This document shows positions 43,384 through 52,056 of a stretch of 64,000 nucleotides of DNA, piece by piece; position 1 is the first letter of the stretch; each line of letters begins with the position of its first letter. Source of the DNA: Clostridioides difficile_A (GTDB lineage Bacteria; Bacillota; Clostridia; Peptostreptococcales; Peptostreptococcaceae); assembly GCA_945909635.1 (NCBI GenBank), contig OX246690.1:2852001-2916000 (forward strand), given 5' to 3'. The translations under genes were made by a program, and so were the position numbers. The notes under the pieces were generated by a model, which did not search any database, was not told the origin of the DNA, and was given only the letters and a program-made list of their open reading frames with translations.

Positions 43384-45027
43384 TTATTCAACTGAAATTA
43401 AGTAATAATAAAGAGGTTGTCCTCCATAATATAATTCTACATCTACATCTTCAAACTTTTCTTCTAAAGAAGTACGTAGTTCATTTGCTTGAGATTCTGT
43501 AACATCTTCACCAAAGAATAATGTTATTATAGCAGTATCTTCATCAACCAACTTTTCAATAAGGTTTGATGTTACTTCATCCACATAATCTCCTGCTGAT
43601 AATAAATTTCCTTCTGCAATTCCAATTATATTACCTTCTTTAACATCAATTTCATTCATTACTGTATCCCTAACAGCAAAAGTTACTTGACCTGATTTAA
43701 CTGAGTTTAAAGCATCCATCATAGCTTCTTTATTCTCATCTTCACTTAACTCTCCATTAAATGTTACTAATGCAGCAAATCCTTGAGGTGTGTTTTTTGT
43801 AGGTATAACTATTATATTTTTCTCACTCAATTCTTTAGCTTGATTAGCAGCCATTATTATATTGCTGTTATTTGGGAAAATAAATATATTTTTAGCATTT
43901 ATATTATTTATGGCATTCATAAAGTCTTCTGTGCTTGGATTCATGGTTTGACCACCTTCTATTATATGGTCAACTCCAAAGTCTTTAAATATATTTGCCA
44001 ATCCTTCACCCATAGAAGTAGCTATAAACCCAAACTCTTTTTCTTCTTCTAAAGGTTCCTCTTCTTTTTCTTTCTTCTCTTCTACATCTAATAATGTATT
44101 TTCATGTTGTAACTTCATGTTTTCTATTTTTATAGTTAATAATTGACCATACTTTAGAGCTTCTTGAAGCACATTTCCTGGGTCATTAGTGTGTACATGT
44201 ACCTTTATGACTCCATCGTCTCCAACTACTGCTAAGCTATCACCATAAGCCATCATTATATCTCTTATTTTAGTGTCTTCTACCTTAGAACTTTCTAGTA
44301 TAAATTCTGTACAATAACAATATTTTATATCATCTGTACTAGTAGTACTCTTTGCAAAATCCATACTTGCTGAAGTATTAACATCCAAGTTAGCATTTTT
44401 TATTTCTATATCATTTCCCTTTATAGAAGCTAACATTCCTTCGTATATAAGTACAAGACCTTTTCCACCAGAGTCAACTACACCAGCATCTTTTAGATTT
44501 TTTAGAAGGTCTGGAGTTCTTTCTAATGAAGCATTAGATTCCTTTACAAGCATACTTAAAAACTTTACTATATCTTTTTCTTTTTTGGCAGCTTTTATTG
44601 CAAATTCGCCACTTTCTCTAACTACAGTAAGTATAGTTCCTTCAATTGGTTTTATGACAGCTTTATATGCTGTATCTGAACCATTTTTAAAAGCTTTTGC
44701 TAAATCATCTGTTGATAATTTACTTTTTCCTTCTATAGACTTAGCTATACCTCTTATTATTTGCGAAAGTATAACTCCTGAGTTTCCTCTAGCTCCCATT
44801 AAAGAACCTTTAGATAATGCCTTTCCTATGTCCGATATGTTATCAGTTTCCACTTTTGCTAATTCTTTTAAGGCATAAGATATAGTTAATGACATATTAG
44901 TCCCTGTATCTCCATCTGGTACAGGAAATACATTTAACTTGTCAACCAAATCTTTATTGTTTTGGAGATTGTTTGCACCTGAAATAAACATCTCTCTTAA
45001 CCTTTTACCATCTATATACTGAATCAT
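43384..45027 (-). CDS. fakA: DAK2-domain fatty acid kinase subunit FakA (YloV family)
   Basis: 547 residues. The N-terminal DAK2/DhaL domain has NVFPVPDGDTGTNMSLT (metal and ATP site, about 33-49) and GARGNSGVILSQI. The middle domain includes EFILESSKV and VHVHTNDPG, and the C-terminal domain has DegV-like features. FakA phosphorylates fatty acids presented by a FakB protein, for phospholipid synthesis. No fakB gene is in the window. It follows the Asp23-like gene by 18 bases, the usual yloU-yloV pair. Confidence 0.93.
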   Translation of the reverse strand: MIQYIDGKRLREMFISGANNLQNNKDLVDKLNVFPVPDGDTGTNMSLTISYALKELAKVETDNISDIGKALSKGSLMGARGNSGVILSQIIRGIAKSIEGKSKLSTDDLAKAFKNGSDTAYKAVIKPIEGTILTVVRESGEFAIKAAKKEKDIVKFLSMLVKESNASLERTPDLLKNLKDAGVVDSGGKGLVLIYEGMLASIKGNDIEIKNANLDVNTSASMDFAKSTTSTDDIKYCYCTEFILESSKVEDTKIRDIMMAYGDSLAVVGDDGVIKVHVHTNDPGNVLQEALKYGQLLTIKIENMKLQHENTLLDVEEKKEKEEEPLEEEKEFGFIATSMGEGLANIFKDFGVDHIIEGGQTMNPSTEDFMNAINNINAKNIFIFPNNSNIIMAANQAKELSEKNIIVIPTKNTPQGFAALVTFNGELSEDENKEAMMDALNSVKSGQVTFAVRDTVMNEIDVKEGNIIGIAEGNLLSAGDYVDEVTSNLIEKLVDEDTAIITLFFGEDVTESQANELRTSLEEKFEDVDVELYYGGQPLYYYLISVE

Positions 45028-45045
45028 TTGTTTCCTCCTATGAAA

Positions 45046-45396
45046 TTACTTAACTCTTATTCCTTGTACATTAATATCAATTCTAGTGACTCTTACGCCA
45101 GTCATTTTTTCAACTACATATTTTACTCTATCTATTATATTATTGGCAACAGTAGATATATTTGTACCATATTGTATTATAACATAAAGTTCTATTGCTA
45201 TGGCATCTTCTTCAACTTCTTCAACTCTAACACCTTTAGTAGCGTTTTCGCCTTTTAATAACTCTACTATTCCTTTAGATTTATACGCTAAACCTACTAA
45301 ACCATAACTTTCCATTGCAGCTCTATATATGACTTGAGCTATTACTTGATTATCTATTTCTATACTTCCATATTGATTCGTTACCTTTGCACTCAT
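45046..45396 (-). CDS. Asp23/Gls24-family protein (YloU-like)
   Basis: 116 residues, the Asp23 family: YGSIEIDNQVIAQVIYRAAMES at the N-terminus, then VRVEEVEEDAIAIELYVIIQYGTNI and VTRIDINVQGIRV. Family members are membrane-associated or envelope-stress proteins of poorly defined role. Invariably next to the fakA/yloV gene in Firmicutes, as here. AAGGGGG precedes the ATG. Confidence 0.93.
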   Translation of the reverse strand: MSAKVTNQYGSIEIDNQVIAQVIYRAAMESYGLVGLAYKSKGIVELLKGENATKGVRVEEVEEDAIAIELYVIIQYGTNISTVANNIIDRVKYVVEKMTGVRVTRIDINVQGIRVK

Positions 45397-45505
45397 GGTT
45401 GACCCCCTTAAGCTTATTTTTATTAAAAATACTTCTTAATTTATTTTTTACTATTTTTACTTATTTATTATATAAAATTATAATCATATCATACTATAAA
45501 TATGG

Positions 45506-45705
45506 TATAATTTAAACCTAGAAAAGTTTTTGGATAAAATTTCTTCTATAGTATATATATTCAAAGAAAAATAATAATTATTTTCCAAATATATTTACTT
45601 TATATAAAATTATATATATAATTTTATATGATAATAAGAAATTCTTCAATATGTGTAAGGCAAATATATATTTCTATTGCAAATTTTTGTTATTTATGAT
45701 AATAT
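45506..45705 (+). promoter_or_regulatory. Divergent spacer with candidate rpmB promoters
   Basis: The 360-base gap 45397-45756 between the Asp23-like gene and rpmB is very AT-rich. On the plus strand there is an extended -10 (TGGTATAAT, ending 45511), and a second candidate TTGCAA (45677-45682), 17 bases, TAATAT (45700-45705) nearer rpmB. No structured RNA or further gene is evident in the gap. Confidence 0.4.
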
Positions 45706-45756
45706 AAATATGTTTTTAGTCTTTAAATAGTTATCATTTTAAGGAGGTGTGCGTAG

Positions 45757-45945
45757 ATGGCAAAAGTATGTAGCGTATGTGGTAAAGGTAAGGTTTCTGG
45801 AAACCAAGTATCACACTCAAATAAACATAATAAAAGAACATGGTCAGCTAACTTAAGAAGCGTAAGAGCGATTATAGATGGAGCTCCTAAGAGAGTAAAA
45901 GTTTGTACTAGATGTTTACGTTCTGGTAAGATTGAAAGAGCTTAG
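45757..45945 (+). CDS. rpmB: 50S ribosomal protein L28
   Basis: 62 residues. It has two CxxC pairs, CSVCGKG at the N-terminus and CTRCLRSG at the C-terminus, so this is the zinc-binding form of L28. VSHSNKHNKRTW and LRSVRAIIDG are family signatures. A strong AAGGAGG precedes the ATG. It is a single-gene unit diverging from the asp23-like/fakA genes, with its own terminator. Confidence 0.97.
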   Translation: MAKVCSVCGKGKVSGNQVSHSNKHNKRTWSANLRSVRAIIDGAPKRVKVCTRCLRSGKIERA

Positions 45946-45956
45946 TAACCACGTTT

Positions 45957-45986
45957 AAAAGCCTACTTCCGTAAGTAGGCTTTTTA
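45957..45986 (+). terminator. rpmB terminator
   Basis: AAAAGCCTACTT / AAGTAGGCTTTTT, a 4-base loop and a T run about 12 bases after the stop codon. Confidence 0.93.
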
Positions 45987-46104
45987 ATTTAATCATTTTT
46001 ACTCTTTCTCATGAATTTTAAGACTATATTTGAAATCCATTTTGGTAACTTTATTGTTACTACTTTCATCAATACTCACCCCACACTTTATAGTTAAAAT
46101 TATT

Positions 46105-46257
46105 TTAACAAAAAAATAATAATGCTCCACATCCAATAAGTATTAATGCGGTAAGTGCTGACCAAATCCAGCCAGGAAGCAACATAGACAAAATTACAGC
46201 CATTCCTGTTGCCAGACATAGTATTCCTAGCAATACCTTAGACTTGTTATTTCTCAT
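46105..46257 (-). CDS. 50-residue membrane peptide with two hydrophobic segments
   Basis: The frame can start further upstream (46326), but the ATG at 46257 has GGAGGT six bases ahead and gives MRNNKSKVLLGILCLATGMA as N-terminus: a short basic lead, then two hydrophobic stretches (about 8-26 and 29-48) parted by a Trp-rich turn (PGWIWS), ending in FFC. Topology looks like a hairpin in the membrane. I do not recognise it. It lies alone between rpmB and an Rpn remnant. Confidence 0.6.
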   Translation of the reverse strand: MRNNKSKVLLGILCLATGMAVILSMLLPGWIWSALTALILIGCGALLFFC

Positions 46258-46354
46258 GGAACACCTCCACATAGAACTTGTATCTATAAATATTTTCATA
46301 TTCAAGTTTATGCGATAGTTTTCCATTTTAGACCAACAAACATAATATGTAATT

Positions 46355-46831
46355 TTAATTTTTTATACTAGAATTATTACTCTCCTCTGATATAGATTCT
46401 ATCATATCTAAAATACCTCTTTTTCTGCTTAATCTTTCAGGTCCACTATATAAAACCACTGGTATAACTTTGGGAAGTTTAAAATTCTTGTCTTCAATTT
46501 CTTCAAGACTCTTTTTCATAATAAAGCTTTTCCAAATTTGCTCTCTATATGATTTTAATCTTGGTACAATATCAGTATCCATTTCTGTTTGAAACTCCAG
46601 TACTATATAATGTGATACCTTATGATTTTTAGAAAAAACCTTATATATTATATCAACTTCCTTTCCTTTATATTCACATATAAAAGATGTTTCTAACTCT
46701 ATATTTTTAAGAGTTAATTCTTTTGCTATTGAGACACTTGTAAAATTTTGAATCAAACTTAAAAAACTTTCTTTATCTGAATACATTCTTATATACTCTT
46801 CTCGTTTTTCGTTGCTTCTTTTTAAATTCAT
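46355..46831 (-). pseudogene. Truncated Rpn/YhgA-like PD-(D/E)XK nuclease remnant
   Basis: 158 residues. The N-terminal part matches the Rpn (recombination-promoting nuclease, formerly putative transposase) family: KESFLSLIQNF, EVDIIYKV with the metal Asp, VLEFQTEMD with the E-x-Q pair, RLKSYREQIW, and LPKVIPVVLYSG. Intact members run to about 250-330 residues; here the match stops after VVLYSG and about 28 unrelated-looking residues lead to a stop. A deletion joining the middle to the tail, or a frameshift, is likely. It may be inactive as a nuclease. Confidence 0.65.
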
Positions 46832-46997
46832 ACAGTTCCTCCTAGATTACAGACTCTCTATATTTCAATAAAGAAAATCTATAAATATTATTTTTTTAAT
46901 TTTCACTAGTGAGTATTGACACTTGTGTGTAAAATATCCAGTAAAGATATTTTTTTATATTTTTATTAAAAGATATGAATTTTTATATTTTAATATA

Positions 46998-47028
46998 TTG
47001 ACATTGACGTTGCGTAAAAGTGTATATT
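46998..47028 (+). promoter_or_regulatory. MerR-type promoter with 19-bp spacer
   Basis: TTGACA (46998-47003), a 19-bp spacer and TATATT (47023-47028), just upstream of a MerR-family gene. The overlong spacer is the mark of promoters that MerR proteins activate by bending DNA. The spacer contains ACGTTGCGT, a possible half-site arrangement. It implies autoregulation of the gene at 47051. Confidence 0.7.
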
Positions 47029-47050
47029 TAATTTATAGGAGGTATTACTC

Positions 47051-47812
47051 ATGGAATATACAGTTCAAAAATTAAGCAAAATAGCTGGTATAAGCACTAG
47101 AACACTTAGATACTATGATGAAATTGAACTTCTTAAACCACTTAAAATAAATTCGTCAGGTTATCGTATATATGGTCAAAATGAAGTTAATAAGCTACAA
47201 CAAATACTTTTTTATAGAGAGTTAGGCATTAGCTTAGAAAATATAAAGAATATTATAAATTCACCAACTTTTGACAGTCTAAATGCATTAAAAGAACATC
47301 ACAACAAGTTACTAGCTAAAAGAAAACAAATTGACTTGTTAATAGAAAATGTAAATAAAACTATAGCTTTAAGGGAGGGAAAATACAATATGACAGATAT
47401 AGAAAAATTTGAAGGTTTTAAAGAAAAAATGATTGATGAAAATGAAAAAAATTATGGAACTGAAATTAGAGAAAAATATGGTAAGGATGCAGTAGATGCA
47501 TCAAATAAAAAATTTAAAAATATGTCTAAACAAGATTATGAAGATTGGCAAAACTTAAGTATTGAAATAATTGCCAAACTCAAGAAAGCTTTTAAAACTG
47601 GGGATGCTTCTAATGAACTTTCTCAGGAAGTTGCAAGATTACATCATAAGTGGTTGAGTTACACTTGGAATACATATTCTAAGGAAGCTCATGCCTCTTT
47701 AGCGCAGATGTATGTATATGATGAACGCTTTACATCATACTATGATAAAGAACAGCCTGGGCTAGCAAAGTTTTTGAGAGATGCTATAGTAATATATACA
47801 AGATATAATTAG
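47051..47812 (+). CDS. MerR-family regulator with TipAS drug-sensing domain
   Basis: 253 residues. The N-terminal MerR winged HTH is YTVQKLSKIAGISTRTLRYYDE with GLLKP-type wing (ELLKPLKINSSGYRIYG), followed by a coiled dimer helix to about 115. The C-terminal domain matches TipAS: the QDYEDWQNLSIEIIAKLKKAF helix, VARLHHKWLSYTW, and YDERFTSYYD...LAKFLRDAI. TipAS domains bind thiopeptide and related antibiotics and trigger transcription. AGGAGG precedes the ATG. No linked efflux gene follows, only a terminator, so it may act on distant genes. Confidence 0.92.
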   Translation: MEYTVQKLSKIAGISTRTLRYYDEIELLKPLKINSSGYRIYGQNEVNKLQQILFYRELGISLENIKNIINSPTFDSLNALKEHHNKLLAKRKQIDLLIENVNKTIALREGKYNMTDIEKFEGFKEKMIDENEKNYGTEIREKYGKDAVDASNKKFKNMSKQDYEDWQNLSIEIIAKLKKAFKTGDASNELSQEVARLHHKWLSYTWNTYSKEAHASLAQMYVYDERFTSYYDKEQPGLAKFLRDAIVIYTRYN

Positions 47813-47835
47813 TAAGTTACTCAATTCTACAGGCC

Positions 47836-47874
47836 AAAAACGGTGAATCCTAACATATAGGATTCACCGTTTTT
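47836..47874. terminator. Bidirectional terminator between the MerR and histidine kinase genes
   Basis: AAAAACGGTGAATCCTA and TAGGATTCACCGTTTTT form a 17-bp perfect stem around a 5-base loop, with A and T flanks that serve both strands. Confidence 0.93.
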
Positions 47875-47925
47875 ATTTTAACAAATTGTACTTATATTTT
47901 AATATTGTACTTATAAAAATTTACT

Positions 47926-50262
47926 TTAGTTTTTATTAAAAGTAATTGTAACTTTAAATAAATCACCATCCACACTTATATTCATCTTTCCACCCTGCAA
48001 CTCTACAAAACTTTTTGCTATTGCTAGACCAAGTCCAGAGCCTTCTGTATTACGTGACTTATCCCCTCTTACAAATCTCTCCATTATATCATCTACACTA
48101 AAATCAATCTCAGTTGCAGACATATTCTTAAGCATAACAGTTACTTTATTATCTGTTTCTAAAATATCAATATACACTCTTGAGCTTGGCATTGCATACT
48201 TACTTATATTCATTATAAGATTTTCAAATACTCTAAATGTACGCTGACTATCCAGTGGTAATATTATCTTTTCACTAGAAAAATTATTTTTTAATATTAG
48301 AGATGAATCTGTAATTTTGTCATCTAATTCTAAAAGTGTCTGTTTCATTAGAGATACAATATCCACATTTACTATATTCAAATGTACATCTCCACTATTT
48401 ACCTTACTTACTTCAAACAAATCTTCTATTAAATGTTGTAATCTTTGTGATTTTCTATCCAATGTATCAATGTACAATCTACGATTTTCTTCTGTTATAT
48501 TTTCATCTTTTAATAAATCTATATAAGTGATTATAGATGTTAAAGGTGTTTTTAAGTCATGTGATACATTTGATATAAGCTCTGTTTTCATCTTTTGACT
48601 CTTAACTTCTTCATCAACAGCTTTTTTAAACCCAGTTTGAATATTTCCTAGTTCATCTTTTATAGGATTAAAGAATCCTAAATCTTTTTCCATATTTACT
48701 TCTAAGTTTCCATCTGAAATTTTCTTCGTAACATCTAAAAGTTGATTATATTCACATACTGTCTTTTTAGAATAATCAGATAGTACTTTAAATAAAATTA
48801 TTGAGTAAATTATTGCAAGTATTATCCCAAAGAACCACATACTACACATTATAACTATAATTAATAAGTTTACTCCAAGAATTATAACTATAGTTTTATT
48901 TGGTTTTTCTTTCAAATCTATTGTTCTAATTTGATTAATAGCTTTTTTTCCTACTTTTTTAAACCATACAAGGAACATTCCTGTTATAGTACTCTTTATA
49001 AAATACTCTCTTATTCCAACCTTTAAAATGTGTTTTAAAAGTGTTATAAATACAAATATTATTGAGAATATTACAAACCAATAAGTTAGATTCATCAAGC
49101 TTACCAATATACTTGCCATTTTAGCACTTATATCATTATTTATTAGATACTCTACATAATTTCCATTCAAGGTACCACTTATTATTCCAGTTGGATATAA
49201 GTCTACAATCCCCTGTACAATAACAATAGCAATAAAAAGTATCTCTAATGGTATTTTTGATAATGTATCAAATCCCATTAATTCCTTAGATTTTCTATAT
49301 GGGAATGCCAAAGCTACAATCACGACTATAGCTAATATAATTTTTAAAATCATTCTAGAAATTTTATAATAAGAATTATTTTCTACATTGTTTATATATG
49401 CACTTATATTATCACTGTTATAAATACTTCCATAACTATACTCTGTACTATCATCTTTGCTTATTACTTTAGGCACAGCATATACTACTGTTACATTTTT
49501 TATTGGTGTTAGTTTATATGAAATTGAATTTCCACCTAAATTGGTATTCATTAAATCTTCTCTTGCTTTAGATAGCAACATTTGGTTAATAACTTTTTGA
49601 TTTACTCCATAAGAATCGACAACGTTTACTTTTCCATCTTTATCAAAATTCATTGCAACATAAAATCTATAATTATCCTTTATATCCTTAAGCTTACTTT
49701 GTCTCTCTTCATTGCTCATTGTTGTATTTTTTGTCTGACTTTCATCAGAATTTTCTCCTGAACTATCATTCTTTGTTGTATCAAGAGCCCTTAATTCTTT
49801 ATCTTCATTGAAAAGTTCGAAATTTTTTTCTTTATCAACCAAATAATATTTTAAATTTTTTCCTGAATTATTAATAAAAGACTCCCAACCTTCAAAATTT
49901 TCATTAAAATCTGCATTAATACTATCATCTGTATAATAGCTTTCTGAACCATCATATAAGTTTTTTTCTTTACTTACATTTTTTATATAGTTTATAGTCT
50001 CTTCATTTATAAAAAGCTTTGATGGTTGTATCATTTTACCTTCTTGATCTTCTTTCATATTATGATATAAAACATAACTACCTTTATATATATCATCTAC
50101 AAAACCTTCTTGTTCAAATGGATTCTTAGCTCCACCTTTAGCACCTGCTTGTATAGTAGAATATTGACTAATCATACCTAATGATGCTGATAACATGAGT
50201 ATAAAAACTATAATAGTAACTATATATTTATCTTTAAATTTTTTCAATTTTGTATCCAACAC
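47926..50262 (-). CDS. Large multi-pass sensor histidine kinase
   Basis: 778 residues. One N-terminal helix, an external region of about 260 residues (including a Ser/Asn/Asp-rich stretch near 165-185), then a cluster of about six to seven membrane helices (305-500), a HAMP-like linker, SNVSHDLKTPLTSIITY with the phospho-His (about 570), N box NLIMNISKYA and G box GSGLGLAIAKS. The start is GTG or TTG at 50262/50259, inside the 3' end of the response regulator gene (29-base overlap), after GTGGGG. Partner of the regulator just upstream; the signal is unknown. Confidence 0.9.
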   Translation of the reverse strand: MLDTKLKKFKDKYIVTIIVFILMLSASLGMISQYSTIQAGAKGGAKNPFEQEGFVDDIYKGSYVLYHNMKEDQEGKMIQPSKLFINEETINYIKNVSKEKNLYDGSESYYTDDSINADFNENFEGWESFINNSGKNLKYYLVDKEKNFELFNEDKELRALDTTKNDSSGENSDESQTKNTTMSNEERQSKLKDIKDNYRFYVAMNFDKDGKVNVVDSYGVNQKVINQMLLSKAREDLMNTNLGGNSISYKLTPIKNVTVVYAVPKVISKDDSTEYSYGSIYNSDNISAYINNVENNSYYKISRMILKIILAIVVIVALAFPYRKSKELMGFDTLSKIPLEILFIAIVIVQGIVDLYPTGIISGTLNGNYVEYLINNDISAKMASILVSLMNLTYWFVIFSIIFVFITLLKHILKVGIREYFIKSTITGMFLVWFKKVGKKAINQIRTIDLKEKPNKTIVIILGVNLLIIVIMCSMWFFGIILAIIYSIILFKVLSDYSKKTVCEYNQLLDVTKKISDGNLEVNMEKDLGFFNPIKDELGNIQTGFKKAVDEEVKSQKMKTELISNVSHDLKTPLTSIITYIDLLKDENITEENRRLYIDTLDRKSQRLQHLIEDLFEVSKVNSGDVHLNIVNVDIVSLMKQTLLELDDKITDSSLILKNNFSSEKIILPLDSQRTFRVFENLIMNISKYAMPSSRVYIDILETDNKVTVMLKNMSATEIDFSVDDIMERFVRGDKSRNTEGSGLGLAIAKSFVELQGGKMNISVDGDLFKVTITFNKN

Positions 50263-50950
50263 CCCACACCACCTTCAAATATTTTGGATTTTTTGGGTCT
50301 ATCTCTATTTTTTCCCTTATATTCCTAACATGTACCATGACTGTATCTGTATTTACAGCATTCTCATTCCAAACTCTTTCATATATTTCATCAGCAGAAA
50401 AAACTCTTCCTGCATTTCTCATAAGTAAACTTAGTATTTTAAATTCTATAGGAGTTGTTTTTATATATTTTCCATCAATACTAACTTCTTTTGTGTTTTC
50501 ATTTAATTCTAATCCACCTATTACAAATATACTGTCACTAGTTTCTACACTTTGCTCTTTATCTCCAATCATGTTTAGATACTTAGTATATCTTCTAAGT
50601 TGTGAATTAACTCTAGCCAATAACTCTAATGGTTTAAAAGGCTTTGTCACATAATCATCTGCTCCTATGTTAAGTCCCATTATTTTATCAACTTCCTCTG
50701 ATTTTGCAGATAACATTATTACTGGGAAATTATGATTTTCTCTAAGTCTCATGGTAAGTGTTATTCCATCCATTTTAGGCATCATTATATCAATTATAGC
50801 TAAATGTATTTCTTGGTCTTCTATAACTTTAAGCCCTTCCACTCCATTGTACCCCTTAAAAACATTATATCCTTGATTTAATAGATATATTTCTATAGCA
50901 TCTGCTATTTCCTTCTCATCTTCTACCACCAAAATATTATATGAATTCAT
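50234..50950 (-). CDS. OmpR/PhoB-family response regulator
   Basis: 238 residues: receiver with VVEDEKEI, phospho-Asp in AIIDIMMPKMDGIT and Lys in DDYVTKPFKP, then a winged helix with TPIEFKILSLLMRN and VMVHVRNIREKIE...YLKVVWGVGYK. AAAAGGAG lies upstream of the ATG. Its gene overlaps that of the kinase by 29 bases. A tandem 11-bp repeat next to a TATAAT box lies about 220 bases upstream, a candidate autoregulatory site. Confidence 0.94.
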   Translation of the reverse strand: MNSYNILVVEDEKEIADAIEIYLLNQGYNVFKGYNGVEGLKVIEDQEIHLAIIDIMMPKMDGITLTMRLRENHNFPVIMLSAKSEEVDKIMGLNIGADDYVTKPFKPLELLARVNSQLRRYTKYLNMIGDKEQSVETSDSIFVIGGLELNENTKEVSIDGKYIKTTPIEFKILSLLMRNAGRVFSADEIYERVWNENAVNTDTVMVHVRNIREKIEIDPKNPKYLKVVWGVGYKIEKI

Positions 50951-51058
50951 TTTAATCTCCTTTTATTAATTAATTTGAAAGTTTTCTTTACATCTATGAT
51001 TATACAATATGATAGAAGTTTTTCCATTTTTTTATAGATTTATATCTTTCGATTTCAG

Positions 51059-51079
51059 TTATTTGAACTTAATTCCCAT
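51059..51079 (-). other. Six-codon SD-led mini-ORF in the response regulator leader
   Basis: GGGAGG on the minus strand (around 51094-51089) precedes ATG at 51079 and the codons for GIKFK, ending TAA at 51061-51059. It sits within the roughly 200-base leader between the promoter at 51160 and the response regulator gene. Whether it is translated or matters is unknown. Confidence 0.3.
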
Positions 51080-51159
51080 TTTAAAAACCTCCCTCTAGCA
51101 CAATTTAGTATTGTTTTATTTTGTTTATATACTTAATATTAAAGTTAAAAACTAAAGAT

Positions 51160-51192
51160 ATTATACATACTTTTCTAAAGATTTTCTAAAGA
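51160..51192 (-). promoter_or_regulatory. Candidate promoter with tandem 11-bp operator repeats
   Basis: The plus strand reads TTTTCTAAAGA twice in tandem (51171-51181 and 51182-51192). A TATAAT -10 on the minus strand lies at 51165-51160, five bases away, so the repeats cover the -35 position. Tandem repeats of 10-11 bp are the usual target of OmpR-family regulators. CTAAAGATA at 51152-51160 is a partial further copy. The rest of the 395-base gap 50951-51345 holds a mini-ORF and a long hairpin. Confidence 0.6.
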
Positions 51193-51220
51193 TTTAAAGA
51201 CGTTCAACATTAATATACAC

Positions 51221-51292
51221 AAAAAAAGTAGCTCTTATTGTATTAATCAAATCAATGATTTGAAATATAATATCAATAAAATCTACTTTTTA
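51221..51292. terminator. Long hairpin terminator after the nitroreductase gene
   Basis: AAAAAGTAG (near 51223-51231) pairs with CTACTTTTT (51283-51291), and inside it TTATTG/CAATAA and TCAAATCA/TGATTTGA extend the stem. T runs lie on both sides. It is about 55 bases beyond the nitroreductase stop. Confidence 0.7.
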
Positions 51293-51345
51293 ACTTTTAA
51301 CATACTTATTTTTACTTTAATTTATTTTTATAAAAATCATTATTT

Positions 51346-52002
51346 TTACTTTATAAATGTACATATTTCTTCTACTGGCTTTTTAGATGGGCTCTTTAGG
51401 TTGTCTTCTGGTACTCCAAGAGCTAACATTGCGCCTAAAAAATACTCTCCCTTTTCAAATCCAGTTTCTGCTTCTAAAATGGCTTCTATCTCATCTGCTG
51501 CATAGTTTTGACTTGTCAACCAACAAGAGCCATACCCTAATTCAATTGCTGATAATGTAAAGTTTTCAATTGCAGCACCTAAACTTTGCATACCTGGATT
51601 TCTTATAAATAACTTATCTATAGTCTCTTTAGGTGCATCTATAAGCTCTAATTCATAATATCCTGATGGATTATATACTTTTGTAAAAACTAATACTAAA
51701 ACTGGAGCTTTTAAGTAGAATAATGTAAAGTTTGGTACAAACTTTCTAAATCTATTAGCTTTTTCTACTGATACTTTATCCATTTCTACAAGTATTTCTT
51801 GTTGTTTTTTAGTTATTACATCTGCGATTTTTTCCATTAAATCACGTCTCTTTATAACTACAAAATGCCAGTTTTGAATATTTTTCCCTGATGGAGCTGC
51901 TCCAGCTGCTTTTATCATTTTTAAAATATCTTCATCTGAAACATCTTCATTTTTAAATTTTCTTACACTTTGTCTTTTAAAAATAGTATCTTGTAATTCC
52001 AT
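51346..52002 (-). CDS. Nitroreductase-family flavoprotein
   Basis: 218 residues. FMN-binding pattern TIFKRQSVRKFKNEDVSDEDI at the N-terminus (RxSxRxF), AAGAAPSGKNIQNWHFVVI (about 31-49), and GAAIENFTLSAIELGYGSCWLTSQNY, EYFLGAMLALGVPEDN near the end. Such enzymes reduce nitro, quinone or related acceptors with NAD(P)H; the physiological substrate is not evident. GGGGGG 8 bases before ATG. Single-gene unit ended by the hairpin at 51221-51292. Confidence 0.9.
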   Translation of the reverse strand: MELQDTIFKRQSVRKFKNEDVSDEDILKMIKAAGAAPSGKNIQNWHFVVIKRRDLMEKIADVITKKQQEILVEMDKVSVEKANRFRKFVPNFTLFYLKAPVLVLVFTKVYNPSGYYELELIDAPKETIDKLFIRNPGMQSLGAAIENFTLSAIELGYGSCWLTSQNYAADEIEAILEAETGFEKGEYFLGAMLALGVPEDNLKSPSKKPVEEICTFIK

Positions 52003-52056
52003 TTTTAAATCCCCCCATAACTTTTTTATTATATTAATATAATCTTTAAACTCACC

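Noticed and set aside
43783..44052. Plus-strand frame of 89 codons inside fakA
   Set aside because: Antisense shadow of a well-supported conserved gene; no ribosome binding site.
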